Made by a program: the position numbers and the translations under genes. From the NCBI GenBank assembly GCA_005881495.1, contig VBHI01000307.1:1-26615 (forward strand): 26,615 nt of DNA, written 5' to 3'. The notes below the pieces were generated by a model. The model searched no databases. It was not told where the DNA came from and saw only the letters and a list, made by a program, of their open reading frames with translations. Each line of letters starts with the position of its first letter. The stretch's first letter is position 1. This stretch comes from Chloroflexota bacterium (GTDB taxonomy: Bacteria > Chloroflexota > Ktedonobacteria > Ktedonobacterales > Ktedonobacteraceae). Positions 9,586 to 18,826 of this stretch are shown piece by piece.

Positions 9586-11022
9586 TCACGCCGAAATCAA
9601 TCCCTGTTCTAGAGCTTTGCTCAGTGCCTCGGTGCGACCGGAGACGTTGAGCTTATGGTAAATATTGGCCAGGTGGAAATTCACCGTGCGTTCGCTGACC
9701 ACCAGCCGCGCAGCAATCTCTTTGTTGCGCAAGCCACGCGCCAGCAGTCGTAATACCTCCTGTTCGCGGGCAGTCAATGTTTCATAGGGCGCACTTCCCC
9801 GGCCCTGCTTGCCAAAACGTGAGAGCAATCTGCCTGCCAACTGCGATTGCACCAGCACTTCGCCACTGGCAACGACGCGTACTGCCCGGGCCAGTTCATC
9901 GGGAACAATGTCTTTGAGGATATAGCCATCGGCTCCCGCCCGCAATGTCTCGTACAGGTACCCCTCGCGATCCTGGGCGGCAAACAGTAAAACCCGTGTA
10001 TCGAGATTCAGTTGCTTTATCTGCTTCAACGCCTCCATACTCTGCCCATTGGGCAGGTTCGCATCCAACAGCACCACCTGCGGCCCCAGTTCCAGTGTTT
10101 CGCTGACGGCTTGCACACCGTCTGCCGCTTCTCCTACCACTTGCAGGCCTGGATAGCTCTCGAGCAGGCGGTGCAAACCGGCGCGGGAGACAGCCTGGTC
10201 ATCGACAATCAGTACATGTATCTTAGCGGACGCGGATATCTCTTCTGTGTGAGCTAGAGCATTTGTTGCTGTCCCATTCAAGACTGCTGCTGCATTCGGG
10301 TTGCTATACGGTACCCGGACCTGAACGCGCGTTCCCTGCTCAACCTGTGAGGTCACTTCCAATGAGCCTCCCAGGTGTTCAAGGCGCTGGTGCAATGCAT
10401 TATAGGGGGACAATAGCATTGGATCTTCGGCCTTGAAATGGGGCAGCGGTACTTCTTCCACAGTGCTTGTCGCGGCCCTGTCATTTTGAAAATGGGGTAA
10501 GGGCTGTTCCTCATCCGTGTTGGGAAGAGACATTACCCCGTCATCTTCGATGCTCATCTGCATCTCATCACGTGCATAGCTCAAGGTGAAGCGCAGTTTT
10601 CGCGCGTTGCTTTGTTGCTGCATCTGGTAGAGCGCTTCCTGGGCAACTCGATAGATCAGGCGTTCCGTATAACTGGGCAGTGGACGCTCTTCGCCAGTAA
10701 AAGTAATACGGCTGGAAAGTCCCAGGGCTTCAGCGGTTTCTTCGACGGCGCGTGCAAGAGCCTCTACCAGTGTGACGCCAACGAGATTTGGCAGGAGCAG
10801 ATCGTCGTCATTCGCTGAGCGTATCTCGTAGAGAGCTTCTTGTGTCATCTGCTCCACCGTACTCAATCTATTGCGAATCGCATTGAGGTCTGGCTGTGTC
10901 TCATTATTTCGCAACAAAGTTTGCAGCGAGTGTAATTGCAGCAGAACAGAACTGAGCACCTGGATAAGATGTTCGTGGGCATTCGTTGACTCTAATGATA
11001 TATCGTTATTGGATTGCTGCAT
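9586..11022 (-). CDS. Degenerate histidine-kinase-like module fused to a NarL/LuxR response regulator
   Basis: 478-residue signalling protein. The N-terminus looks like the end of a HisKA_3 module: His16-Glu17 with Gln21 match the H-box pattern HDxxxQ. A GHKL ATPase-like domain follows (about 85-240), but its N-box has Q133 where Asn is expected and its G1 box reads DDGVM, lacking the second Gly. Residues 172-200 contain a doubled motif, EEQPLPHF and EEVPLPHF, in place of the G2 region. Next come a receiver domain (268-388: D274, D275, phospho-acceptor D320, K370, with Ala where the switch Thr belongs) and a LuxR-type helix-turn-helix (414-475). The receiver may thus be driven by another kinase or by ligand binding rather than by ATP hydrolysis in cis. 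GGAG precedes ATG 11022 by 9 bases. It lies downstream of clpB with its own promoter. Confidence 0.88.
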   Translation of the reverse strand: MQQSNNDISLESTNAHEHLIQVLSSVLLQLHSLQTLLRNNETQPDLNAIRNRLSTVEQMTQEALYEIRSANDDDLLLPNLVGVTLVEALARAVEETAEALGLSSRITFTGEERPLPSYTERLIYRVAQEALYQMQQQSNARKLRFTLSYARDEMQMSIEDDGVMSLPNTDEEQPLPHFQNDRAATSTVEEVPLPHFKAEDPMLLSPYNALHQRLEHLGGSLEVTSQVEQGTRVQVRVPYSNPNAAAVLNGTATNALAHTEEISASAKIHVLIVDDQAVSRAGLHRLLESYPGLQVVGEAADGVQAVSETLELGPQVVLLDANLPNGQSMEALKQIKQLNLDTRVLLFAAQDREGYLYETLRAGADGYILKDIVPDELARAVRVVASGEVLVQSQLAGRLLSRFGKQGRGSAPYETLTAREQEVLRLLARGLRNKEIAARLVVSERTVNFHLANIYHKLNVSGRTEALSKALEQGLISA

Positions 11023-11070
11023 AGAGAGCTTCTCCGCTGGTTATGTGTTGCACTTTGCTTGTTGTGTTGA

Positions 11071-11079
11071 ATTGTATCA
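11071..11079 (-). promoter_or_regulatory. Extended -10 promoter of the kinase/NarL fusion gene
   Basis: The minus strand reads TGATACAAT, five of six -10 bases plus the TGn extension, about 50 bases before ATG 11022. No clear -35 box was found. Confidence 0.45.
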
Positions 11080-11107
11080 TGTTCTTGTAGAAGATAATAA
11101 TGGATTG

Positions 11108-11163
11108 ATGGATGCAGGGGACAAAAACCGTACAGTAGCTCGGCTTTTGTCCCCTGCATCCAT
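11108..11163 (-). terminator. Long hairpin at the clpB stop codon
   Basis: A perfect 19-bp inverted repeat (11108-11126 and 11145-11163) begins inside the clpB stop codon. Three further pairs (11128-11130 with 11141-11143) extend it towards the loop. No T-tract follows the outer stem, although five T residues follow the inner stem in the minus direction. It probably ends clpB transcription or protects the mRNA 3' end. Confidence 0.6.
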
Positions 11164-13748
11164 TAGTGAGCTACCTCTAAAGCAAGTTTTCCATCCTGTA
11201 CATAGATCTGCACCGTGTTGCCATCGCGAACGGTGCCGTCCAGGATGGCGCGGGCAACGAGATTCTCAACCTCTTTCTGGATCACACGTTTGAGGGGACG
11301 GGCGCCAAACTGCGGATCATACCCCTCATTTGCCAGCAAATCCTTCGCTTCAGCACTCAAATTGAGCGTAATATGGCGCTCAGCCAGGCGCGGGCGCAGG
11401 CGATTGATCTGGATATCCACGATACTGCGCATCTGCTCACGAGAGATTTGATGGAAAATGATTACCTCGTCAATACGGTTGATAAATTCTGGTCGGAAGC
11501 CTTCTTCACGCAAACGCTGCCGTATCATGTGCTGTATCTCTTCCTCGTTCATTCCGTCATATTCGTGGAGCCAGAGATTGCCGACGTTACTGGTCATGAT
11601 GATGACGGTGTTCTTGAAATCGACGGTGCGCCCCTGGCCATCTGTCAGTCGGCCATCATCAAGCAATTGCAGCAAGACGTTGAATACTTCAGGTGCAGCC
11701 TTCTCGATCTCATCGAGCAGTATCACGCAATAGGGATGGCGTCGTACCGCCTCGGTTAACTGCCCGCCTTCCTCATAGCCAACATAGCCAGGAGGCGCGC
11801 CAAGCAGGCGAGAGACGCTGTGTTTCTCCATGTACTCCGACATGTCGATGCGCACCATGGCCTGCTCGTTATCAAAGAGGAACTCCGCCAGCGCGCGTGC
11901 CAGCTCCGTTTTCCCTACCCCTGTCGGCCCCAGGAAAAGGAAGCTCGCCAGTGGGCGATTGGGATCCTGTAGGCCAGCGCGCGAACGGCGAATCGCGTCA
12001 GAAACGGCTTGGAGCGCAAACTCCTGTCCCACCACGCGCTTGCGCAGGTTGTCTTCCATAGTGAGCAGTTTCTGTACTTCCGCCTCCATCAGCTTGGAGA
12101 CCGGGATATGCGTCCACTTGGAAACGATTTCGGCGATATCCTCAGCGTCAACCTCTTCTTTGAGCATACGCGCGCTTTGCAAGTTGATAAGCTTCGACTC
12201 CATCTCGACAATACGCCGTTCGAGCTCAGGGATGGTACCATAGCGCAGGCGCGCCATCTCTTCCAGGTTATATTCGCGCTCCGCCTTCTCAAGATCAACC
12301 TGTGCCTGCTCAAGTTCTTTCTTCAGCCGGCGAATATTCTCAACTGGCTCTCGTTCGCTCTCCAACGAGAGTTTGAGTGTGTGCAACTGCTCGCTTAGAT
12401 TGGCAATCTCTTGCTCAACCCTGTTGCGTCGATCACGACTGGCGGCGTCAGTCTCCTTTTTCAAGGCCTCTTGCTCGACCTGTAACTGCCGGATGCGGCG
12501 GTCCAGCGCATCGATTTCGCTGGGTGTGCTGTCCAGCTCAACACGACGCCGGCTGGCAGCTTCGTCTACCAGGTCAATCGCTTTATCAGGCAGGAAACGG
12601 TCAGTGATGTAGCGATTGGAGAGCATGGCGGCAGCCACCAGCGCACTATCCTGGATGCGAACGCCGTGATGGACTTCGTAGCGCTGTTTCAAGCCGCGCA
12701 GGATACTGATGGTATCCTCTACTGACGGCTGATCAACCAGTACAGGCTGGAAACGTCGCTCAAGCGCGGCATCCTTCTCGATGTGCTTGCGATATTCATC
12801 TAGCGTGGTGGCGCCAATGCAGCGCAGTTCACCGCGTGACAGCATTGGTTTCAACATGTTCGAGGCATCCATCGCGCCTTCTGCCGCACCGGCTCCAACC
12901 AGCGTATGCAGTTCGTCTATAAAGAGAATAAAGCCACCTTCAGCGCTCGTCACTTCTTTTAACACGGCTTTCAAGCGCTCTTCAAACTCGCCACGAAACT
13001 TGGCTCCAGCGACGAGTGCGCCCAGGTCAAGCGTGACCACCTGCTTATCTGCCAGCGTTTTTGGGATGTCGCCGCGCACGATACGTTGTGCTAAGCCCTC
13101 GACAATCGCGGTTTTACCGACCCCTGGTTCGCCAATCAATACGGGGTTGTTCTTGGTGCGGCGGCTCAGTACCTGAATAACGCGCCGGATCTCCTCGTCG
13201 CGTCCGATGACCGGGTCAAGCTTGCCTTGCTCCGCCAGTTCGGTCAGGTTGCGGCCATACTTCTCCAGCGCCTGGTATTTTACCTCGGGGTTCTGATCGG
13301 TCACCCTTTGTGCGCCGCGGATGGAGGTGAGTGCTTTGAGGACGTTGTCACGGGTCAGGCCGGTCGCCTTAAGAGCGCGCTTGACGGCATCGGAATCCGC
13401 ATCGAACATACCGAGAAGCAGGTGCTCAACGCTCAGATATTCATCCTTGAAGTTTCCCATCTCGCGCCAGGCATCCTCCAATACCTTGCGCAAACGCGGG
13501 GAGATCCCTGGATCATTCGCGCCGTAGACGCGGGGCAGGCGTTCGATTTCGTTCTCGATGATGCGTTTCGCAGCTACGTCACTGCCGCCCACCTTTTGAA
13601 TAACTTGCTGGACTACACCACCTCCCTGCGAGAGCAGTGCATCAAGCAAGTGCTCAACTTCGATCTGCCCATGATTATGCTGTTTGGCTATTTCTGATGC
13701 TTCGCTGATTGCTTCACGCGCTTTATCGGTAAATCGTTCAATTTTCAT
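11163..13748 (-). CDS. clpB: ATP-dependent disaggregase ClpB
   Basis: 861-residue Hsp100 chaperone that, with DnaK, pulls polypeptides out of aggregates in the cytoplasm. The order is standard: an N-terminal double Clp repeat (about 1-145), AAA1 with Walker A GEPGVGKT (206-213) and Walker B FILFIDE, the coiled-coil middle domain (about 405-530) that distinguishes ClpB from ClpA/C, AAA2 with Walker A GPTGVGKT (607-614) and Walker B VILLDE, and a C-terminal domain with GARPLKR. The length equals the family norm. AGAGGGA lies about 11 bases upstream of ATG 13748. Transcription comes from a vegetative-type promoter at 13791-13819. I saw no CIRCE element in the upstream region, so heat control, if any, uses another route. 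The gene is divergent from scpB. Confidence 0.98.
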   Translation of the reverse strand: MKIERFTDKAREAISEASEIAKQHNHGQIEVEHLLDALLSQGGGVVQQVIQKVGGSDVAAKRIIENEIERLPRVYGANDPGISPRLRKVLEDAWREMGNFKDEYLSVEHLLLGMFDADSDAVKRALKATGLTRDNVLKALTSIRGAQRVTDQNPEVKYQALEKYGRNLTELAEQGKLDPVIGRDEEIRRVIQVLSRRTKNNPVLIGEPGVGKTAIVEGLAQRIVRGDIPKTLADKQVVTLDLGALVAGAKFRGEFEERLKAVLKEVTSAEGGFILFIDELHTLVGAGAAEGAMDASNMLKPMLSRGELRCIGATTLDEYRKHIEKDAALERRFQPVLVDQPSVEDTISILRGLKQRYEVHHGVRIQDSALVAAAMLSNRYITDRFLPDKAIDLVDEAASRRRVELDSTPSEIDALDRRIRQLQVEQEALKKETDAASRDRRNRVEQEIANLSEQLHTLKLSLESEREPVENIRRLKKELEQAQVDLEKAEREYNLEEMARLRYGTIPELERRIVEMESKLINLQSARMLKEEVDAEDIAEIVSKWTHIPVSKLMEAEVQKLLTMEDNLRKRVVGQEFALQAVSDAIRRSRAGLQDPNRPLASFLFLGPTGVGKTELARALAEFLFDNEQAMVRIDMSEYMEKHSVSRLLGAPPGYVGYEEGGQLTEAVRRHPYCVILLDEIEKAAPEVFNVLLQLLDDGRLTDGQGRTVDFKNTVIIMTSNVGNLWLHEYDGMNEEEIQHMIRQRLREEGFRPEFINRIDEVIIFHQISREQMRSIVDIQINRLRPRLAERHITLNLSAEAKDLLANEGYDPQFGARPLKRVIQKEVENLVARAILDGTVRDGNTVQIYVQDGKLALEVAH

Positions 13749-13790
13749 GGGTTAAGCGTCCCTCTCCCTTGCTATCGTATTTCTGCTAAA

Positions 13791-13819
13791 AATATATCAT
13801 ATTGAGTATCCTGTTGCAA
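13791..13819 (-). promoter_or_regulatory. clpB promoter
   Basis: On the minus strand TTGCAA (13814-13819), a 17-base spacer and TATATT (13791-13796) with TGA in front form a good extended -10 promoter about 40 bases before the start codon. Confidence 0.6.
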
Positions 13820-13875
13820 GAAGATATGAGTGTATACTTGTCAAACTTCACCTCTTCTATCTTTCTTGATTCTCG

Positions 13876-13884
13876 TGGTATAAT
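13876..13884 (+). promoter_or_regulatory. scpB promoter giving a leaderless or near-leaderless mRNA
   Basis: TGGTATAAT is a perfect extended -10 box. The ATG of scpB begins only 9 bases after it, so transcription should start within about 0-3 bases of the start codon. No ribosome-binding site could fit between them. Confidence 0.65.
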
Positions 13885-13893
13885 CGCTTCACT

Positions 13894-14493
13894 ATGCAGA
13901 AGCAGTTAACACAACAACCGCAACATTCACTGTCTCCCGATGAGCAGATGATTGCTGAGATAGCGACTGCTATCGAAAGCTTGCTGTTCGTCTCCGGCCG
14001 CCCCCTTGAACGTGCTGAACTGCGCAAATTACTCGCTATCGATGAGGAAAGCCTGGCTCAAGGTTTGCAAATGCTGGAGCACGACCTGGAACGTCACGGG
14101 CGCGGTATACGGCTGCAACGCCTGGGTGAGCAGGTACAGCTTGTCACAGCTCCGGAGAACGCCCGCTATGTCGCGGCTTTGCTTGGCCTCCCGATGTCCG
14201 CGAAGCTCACTACTGCCGCCCTGGAAACGCTTGCCGTTATCACCTATCGCCAACCAGTGACGCGCGCGCAGATCGAGGCTATACGTGGTGTGAATAGTGA
14301 TCGCGCCCTGGTAAGTCTTATCCAGCATGGCCTGATTGCAGAGATTGGACGAGCGCAAACTGTTGGGCGTCCCTCGCTCTTCGCCACCACTCCAGAATTT
14401 TTACAGCAGTTTGGCTTGACGAAACTGGATGAGTTACCTTGCGTTCCAGGCACACCACCAGGCTCTCCAGTGGACCCGGTTATTGAAACTTGA
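13894..14493 (+). CDS. scpB: Segregation and condensation protein B
   Basis: 199-residue kleisin-associated subunit of the SMC-ScpAB complex that compacts and helps segregate chromosomes. Two winged-helix domains are expected and visible: the first around residues 20-95 (IESLLFVSGRPLERAEL), the second around 105-165 (TAALETLAVITYRQPVTR, then IRGVNSDRAL and GRPSLFATT), all strongly conserved in ScpB. The C-terminal 25 residues are Pro-rich and variable. The start is set by a promoter that leaves no room for a leader, so translation should begin without a Shine-Dalgarno site. The usual partner scpA is not upstream, where the divergent clpB lies. nfo follows 18 bases later on the same strand and is probably cotranscribed. 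Confidence 0.95.
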   Translation: MQKQLTQQPQHSLSPDEQMIAEIATAIESLLFVSGRPLERAELRKLLAIDEESLAQGLQMLEHDLERHGRGIRLQRLGEQVQLVTAPENARYVAALLGLPMSAKLTTAALETLAVITYRQPVTRAQIEAIRGVNSDRALVSLIQHGLIAEIGRAQTVGRPSLFATTPEFLQQFGLTKLDELPCVPGTPPGSPVDPVIET

Positions 14494-14511
14494 AGGTTCG
14501 TAAGGTTTGTA

Positions 14512-15420
14512 ATGAAAAGCAATACTCAAGCCCCTACATTGTCCGCGCACAGGCGTCTTGGTCGCCACGTACCCACCGGTTCTAAACCCGTCAAAGCCGC
14601 GGCCATTGCGCAGGAGATCGGTTGTAACGCTATACAAATTTTTGCCAGCAATCCGACTGGTTGGCGTCCTCCGGCGGATAATCCAAAGGGAAGCGCAGCG
14701 TTTGCGCAGGCCGCACGTGACTGCGGCCTTGACCCGGTGGTGATCCACGCGCCCTACCTGATCAACCTCGCATCTCCTGATGAGCTCATCTGGGAGAAAT
14801 CCCTTACTCTCCTGCGCTGGACTTTGCAACGCGGCAGTCTGCTGGGAGCAACCTATGTAATCTTTCATACCGGCAGTCACCGCGGTTCGGGTGTCGAGGC
14901 AGGCATCGCACGCATAGCCCGGGCCATTGACCGCATTTTACCTGAAACGCCGCCAGAAGTGATGTTGTTGTTGGAAAACGATGTCGGCGCGGGCGACTCT
15001 CTGGGGCACAATTTCGAGCAAATTGGCGCGGTGCTCCATCTTTTGCCCGGCTTCGCCGCACACATGGGCGTCTGCCTCGATACCGCTCACCTATGGGGGG
15101 CAGGGCACGATATTTCCAGTGCCGCCGCCGTACAGCGTGTTTTGCAGCAATTTGACGAGGCCGCTGGCCTGGAACGCCTCAAGGTTATCCACCTTAATGA
15201 TACAGAGATGGCTTTGGGCAGCCATCGAGATGTTCATGCTCGCATAGGTGAGGGAATCATACCTGAAGATGGTCTTCAGGCTTTTCTGAGTGACCCCCGC
15301 CTGTTGCGCGCGGCTGTTGTGCTGGAAACGCCGATCAAGACAGGTGACGATGGAAAAGAAGATTGGGAGCACGATAAGCAACACTTGCAGCACGTGAAGC
15401 AATTGATGGGCATACAATGA
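14512..15420 (+). CDS. nfo: Deoxyribonuclease IV (endonuclease IV, AP endonuclease)
   Basis: 302-residue zinc-dependent enzyme that cuts DNA 5' of abasic sites in base-excision repair. It has the TIM-barrel fold of the family and the full set of metal ligands in order: H79 (VIHAPYL), H119 (FHTGSH), E155 (LLLEND), D190 and H193 (CLDTAHLWGAG), H227 (VIHLND), D240 and H242 (SHRDVHARIGEG) and E272 (VLETP). The length is normal (280-300). About 12 extra residues precede the usual start of the barrel. AAGG lies just upstream of ATG 14512. It probably shares the scpB transcript. It converges on the Nudix gene, whose stop is only 7 bases beyond its own. Confidence 0.96.
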   Translation: MKSNTQAPTLSAHRRLGRHVPTGSKPVKAAAIAQEIGCNAIQIFASNPTGWRPPADNPKGSAAFAQAARDCGLDPVVIHAPYLINLASPDELIWEKSLTLLRWTLQRGSLLGATYVIFHTGSHRGSGVEAGIARIARAIDRILPETPPEVMLLLENDVGAGDSLGHNFEQIGAVLHLLPGFAAHMGVCLDTAHLWGAGHDISSAAAVQRVLQQFDEAAGLERLKVIHLNDTEMALGSHRDVHARIGEGIIPEDGLQAFLSDPRLLRAAVVLETPIKTGDDGKEDWEHDKQHLQHVKQLMGIQ

Positions 15421-15427
15421 TCTACCA

Positions 15428-15943
15428 TCAACCAACCTTTTCTCCATTGATAGCGGAATCATAGACCTCAATGAGCTTTGGCACCGTCTCATAATTCGCG
15501 AGTTCCGAGGGCGCAATCCAGTGCATTTCATTGGCTTCCCAGTCTATACGAATTGCCTCGGGTGTAAATACCTCGAAAAGAAAGGGATGGATATAAAAAT
15601 GTCGGCCCAACGCCGGGTCAATGTGTTCTACGACTGCCCCCCGTCTCAGCATCAGTACCTGTTCGCGCGTTAAACCTGTCTCCTCGCGAATTTCAGTATA
15701 GGCCTGCTCATCGGGGGTAACGCTCGCCTCCACAAAGCCGCTCACACCTGCCCACCGCCCGCGATAACTGCCGACGCGCTGGCTGCGCTGCATAATCAGG
15801 ATACGTGGCTCAGCAGTATCCTGCCGCAGCAGAAAACATGTCACCACGTGCGTTGGCCGCGGTGCTTCTTGCACATGATCGTGATGTTCTGTATTCATCT
15901 CCTGGCTTCTTTCTTTTGCTTCAAAAATGACTTGTAACAGCAT
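15428..15943 (-). CDS. Nudix hydrolase with an altered Nudix box
   Basis: Up to 171 residues; the Nudix fold covers about 31-165. Nudix enzymes hydrolyse nucleoside diphosphates linked to another group, using a metal held by the box GX5EX7REUXEEXGU. Here the box runs from G69 to L91. The metal-binding core E84, E87, E88 and G90 is kept, but the first Glu is Val75 and the Arg of RE is Thr83. It should still bind metal, but its substrate is unknown; a dihydroneopterin triphosphate or NTP pyrophosphatase is possible. The start is uncertain. ATG 15943 has only a weak upstream GGGA, while the in-frame ATG at 15898 has AGGAG directly abutting it, too close for normal use. It converges with nfo. Confidence 0.85.
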   Translation of the reverse strand: MLLQVIFEAKERSQEMNTEHHDHVQEAPRPTHVVTCFLLRQDTAEPRILIMQRSQRVGSYRGRWAGVSGFVEASVTPDEQAYTEIREETGLTREQVLMLRRGAVVEHIDPALGRHFYIHPFLFEVFTPEAIRIDWEANEMHWIAPSELANYETVPKLIEVYDSAINGEKVG

Positions 15944-16002
15944 AATCGGGTCCCTACTCTATTGTACCGTAAACTCAAGAGTAACTTAACCAAAGCTCCT
16001 GC

Positions 16003-16031
16003 TTGACAGCCTTCCCGACAATCAGTATAGT
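16003..16031 (+). promoter_or_regulatory. Strong sigma-70-type promoter upstream of rny
   Basis: TTGACA (16003-16008), a 17-base spacer and TATAGT (16026-16031) make one of the best consensus promoters in the window. The first large gene is rny at 16322, so its leader would be about 285 bases. Confidence 0.7.
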
Positions 16032-16321
16032 AGGCTTGGCGGATATTACGCTTTAACACGCCTACGCTTTTGGACAGGTCATTGCAGCGCACTGATTCTC
16101 CCCTGGAGCATGCGTGTCTAATATGCATTCAGATAATTCAAATCCTTTATTGCGATTCACAAAACATATCAGGCAGAACCTGTCTACCCCGGTAGCCATA
16201 CAACTCCTGGGCAAGAGAGTGTTTTTCCATTATCTCACTACAAAACGCCTGTAGGCGGTCGGGTGCTTGAAGCACAACATGAAGCGCCTGGACGCCTCTC
16301 ACAGTTGGAGGTAAGGCCGAC
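16032..16321 (+). other. Long rny leader with a 43-codon small ORF
   Basis: Transcribed but mainly noncoding. It contains an ATG-to-TAG frame of 43 codons at 16123-16254 (begins MHSDNSNPLLRF, ends HYLTTKRL) with no close ribosome-binding site, and short hairpins such as GCCT/AGGC at 16248-16257. The end of the leader carries GGAGGTAAGG before the rny GTG. Long leaders of RNA-decay genes often serve feedback control, which is only a possibility here. Confidence 0.4.
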
Positions 16322-17884
16322 GTGTCGCCAACAATAATCATTTTAGCCCTGGTAGCAATACTGGCAATACTCGCAGGCGCCGGAATGGCTCTTCGCGCCG
16401 GGTACCAGTACGGGCGGGAACAAAATAAAGCGCGCTATGAGGAGCTTTTACTTGCTGAAAAAGAAACAAACGAGCACAAACTCCTGGAGGTCCAGGTACA
16501 GCAGCGCGAAGCTCTTCGTGAAGCGAAAGAAGAAACCGCGCGTTTCCGCAATACAATGGAACGCGAAAACACAGAACGCCGTACTGAACTGCAACGACAG
16601 GAACGGCGAAATCAGCAAAAAGAAGAGTCGCTCGATCGGAAGATTGAGGCACTTGAACAACGTGAGCGGAAGCTTGCGGCAACTGAGCGCCGCCTGGAGC
16701 AGATGCATGAAGAGATAGAGAATCTCAAGCGCCTGCACCTCAGTGAAATAGAGCGTATTGCGCAACTTTCAGTTGAACAGGCAAAAGAACTGTTGCTCAC
16801 GCGCATTGAAGAGCAAGTACGCGCGGAGGCCGCACAGCGTGTGCGCCAGATCGAAGAACGGGCGCGCGAAGAAGCAGATGCCCGTGCGCGCGAGATAATC
16901 ACTCTGGCCATCCAGCGCTGTGCATCCGACCAGGTGTCCGAAGCGGTTGTCTCGGTCGTGCCTCTGCCTAACGAAGAAATGAAAGGGCGCATCATTGGGC
17001 GCGAGGGTCGCAATATTCGTGCCCTGGAAGCAGCTACCGGCGTCGATCTCATCATCGATGATACGCCAGAGGCAGTGATTCTCTCTGGATTCGATCCCGT
17101 GCGTCGAGAGGTGGCTCGTGTCGCTCTGACAAAGCTTATTCTCGATGGGCGCATCCATCCTGCGCGCATTGAAGAGGTCGTTGCCAAAGCACGCCAGGAA
17201 GTCGATGCTATTGTGCGTGAGGCAGGTGAGCGTGCCGCCCTGGAAGCCAACGTCCATGGCTTACAACCGGAACTGCTCAAAATCATCGGACGATTGCATT
17301 TCCGTACCAGCTACGGGCAGAATGTCCTGGCCCATTCAGTAGAAGTCTCGATACTGGCGGCAACGATTGCCCACGAACTGGGAGCAGACGTCAATGTATG
17401 CAAGACCGCTGCGCTGCTGCATGATATGGGGAAAGCTATTGATCAAGAGGTCGAAGGGCCTCACGCTATCATCGGCGGAGAAATAGCTCGTCGTTTCAGC
17501 AAGTCACCGAAAATCATTCACGCGATGGTAGCCCATCACGCGACCGAGTCTGAACCTCAATCGTTGGAGGCGGCTATTGTACAGGCCGCCGATGCGATTT
17601 CAGCAGCTCGTCCTGGCGCTCGACGCGAAACAATTGACCTCTATATCAAGCGCCTGGAAGCGCTTGAGAGTATCGCGAACTCGTTCACCGGCGTGGAAAA
17701 ATCGTTTGCCATCCAGGCAGGCCGCGAGGTTCGCATCATCGTGAAACCCGAAGAAATCGACGAGTATGCCGCGAGCCGTCTCGCCAGCGATATCGCTCAC
17801 AAAATCGAGGAGAATCTTGACTACCCTGGGCAAATCAAGGTCTGCGTGGTCCGTGAGACTCGATCAGTTGATTACGCCAGGTAG
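16322..17884 (+). CDS. rny: Ribonuclease Y
   Basis: 520-residue membrane-anchored endoribonuclease that starts bulk mRNA decay in bacteria lacking RNase E. An N-terminal membrane span (about 5-25) leads into a long charged coiled coil (about 32-195). A KH RNA-binding domain follows (about 210-275, with [12 protein letters not shown]). The HD catalytic domain has HSVEVS, then H367-D368 in [10 protein letters not shown], and AHHATE. The length matches the usual 510-520. It starts with GTG at 16322, chosen because GGAGGTAAGG lies upstream and because the membrane span begins immediately; the next Met is inside that segment. The PHP phosphoesterase gene follows 30 bases later on the same strand, which suggests a joint role in RNA turnover. 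Confidence 0.97.
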   Translation: MSPTIIILALVAILAILAGAGMALRAGYQYGREQNKARYEELLLAEKETNEHKLLEVQVQQREALREAKEETARFRNTMERENTERRTELQRQERRNQQKEESLDRKIEALEQRERKLAATERRLEQMHEEIENLKRLHLSEIERIAQLSVEQAKELLLTRIEEQVRAEAAQRVRQIEERAREEADARAREIITLAIQRCASDQVSEAVVSVVPLPNEEMKGRIIGREGRNIRALEAATGVDLIIDDTPEAVILSGFDPVRREVARVALTKLILDGRIHPARIEEVVAKARQEVDAIVREAGERAALEANVHGLQPELLKIIGRLHFRTSYGQNVLAHSVEVSILAATIAHELGADVNVCKTAALLHDMGKAIDQEVEGPHAIIGGEIARRFSKSPKIIHAMVAHHATESEPQSLEAAIVQAADAISAARPGARRETIDLYIKRLEALESIANSFTGVEKSFAIQAGREVRIIVKPEEIDEYAASRLASDIAHKIEENLDYPGQIKVCVVRETRSVDYAR

Positions 17885-17914
17885 GGCAAATGCAGTATTC
17901 GCCTGTTTTAGAAA

Positions 17915-18823
17915 GTGCATGTGTCGTTGCGTATGTCTATGCCCGATTACGTTGATTTGCATACCCATTCGACCGCCTCCGATGGTGTCTATGCGCCGGC
18001 AGAGCTGCTACAGCACGCAAAAGATGTTGGGCTGCGCGTGCTAGCTCTGACCGATCATGATAACACCGGTGGACTTCAGGAGGCCGCGCAGGCAGCTGCT
18101 AAACTGGATATTGATTTCATTCCCGGTATCGAAATCAATACCGACGTGGCCGGCGGGGAAGTACATGTCCTGGGGTACTTCCCCGAATACGAGCGACCAG
18201 CATTTCAGGCCGTGCTCAAAGTGCTGCGCGATGCTCGCGAACGACGCGGACAGCGCATGGTAGAACTGCTGAACGAACAGGGGATCTCCATTTCCTGGGA
18301 GAGGGTGCGCGAGATTGCCCAGGGTTCGGTCGGCAGACCCCATGTCGCCGAGGCATTGTTAGAGGCAGGGTACGTCCAGAGTATTGGCGAGGCCTTTGAC
18401 ACATATATCGGCAGGGGCTGCTATGCCTACGTGCCCCGTTACAAGCTGGCACCTGAGGATGCCGTGCGTTTAATTGCTAGCGCCAACGGCTTGCCCGTCA
18501 TCGCCCACCCTCTCGCACTTCCTGGTCTCGATGAATTGCGCAACCGTCTGCCCGGCTTGTGCAAGGCTGGTATGGTCGGACTTGAGACCTATTATGGCCC
18601 CTACAACTCCGAAGAAGTGCAGGTGTTGCGTGCTCTTGCCGATGCGTATCACCTCATCCCAACCGGCGGTAGCGATTTTCATGGCCCCGGCATCCATCCT
18701 ACTCCCCTCGCTGGCCGCCCCGTTCCTTATGAAACAGTAGAACGGCTCAAAGCCGCGGCCCAGCAACGTCGCGGCCAAATTCCTCCCTCATTTGAGCTCC
18801 CGCCACCCGTCGAAGAAAAATGA
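17915..18823 (+). CDS. PHP-domain metal-dependent phosphoesterase
   Basis: 302-residue protein of the PHP family. The N-terminal motif DLHTHSTASDG, LTDHDN, the Glu in PGIEI, HVLGY, HP in VIAHPLAL and the closing GGSDFHG are the metal-binding clusters of the family. It resembles the YciV/RNase AM branch, whose members hydrolyse 3',5'-nucleoside bisphosphate or trim RNA 5' ends. That function is inferred from resemblance, but its place directly behind rny fits RNA turnover. The start is uncertain: GTG 17915 gives the longest form, while ATG 17933 or 17939 start closer to the conserved core. None has a clear ribosome-binding site. It converges with the biotin carboxylase gene, with 3 bases between stops. 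Confidence 0.9.
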   Translation: MHVSLRMSMPDYVDLHTHSTASDGVYAPAELLQHAKDVGLRVLALTDHDNTGGLQEAAQAAAKLDIDFIPGIEINTDVAGGEVHVLGYFPEYERPAFQAVLKVLRDARERRGQRMVELLNEQGISISWERVREIAQGSVGRPHVAEALLEAGYVQSIGEAFDTYIGRGCYAYVPRYKLAPEDAVRLIASANGLPVIAHPLALPGLDELRNRLPGLCKAGMVGLETYYGPYNSEEVQVLRALADAYHLIPTGGSDFHGPGIHPTPLAGRPVPYETVERLKAAAQQRRGQIPPSFELPPPVEEK

Positions 18824-18826
18824 ACG

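Noticed and set aside
13749..13893. CIRCE/HrcA operator for clpB
   Set aside because: No TTAGCACTC-N9-GAGTGCTAA inverted repeat is present in the clpB upstream region.
16147..16341. Minus-strand open frame of 64 codons opposite the rny leader
   Set aside because: It overlaps the rny start and has no clear ribosome-binding site; the plus-strand promoter and leader explain the region better.
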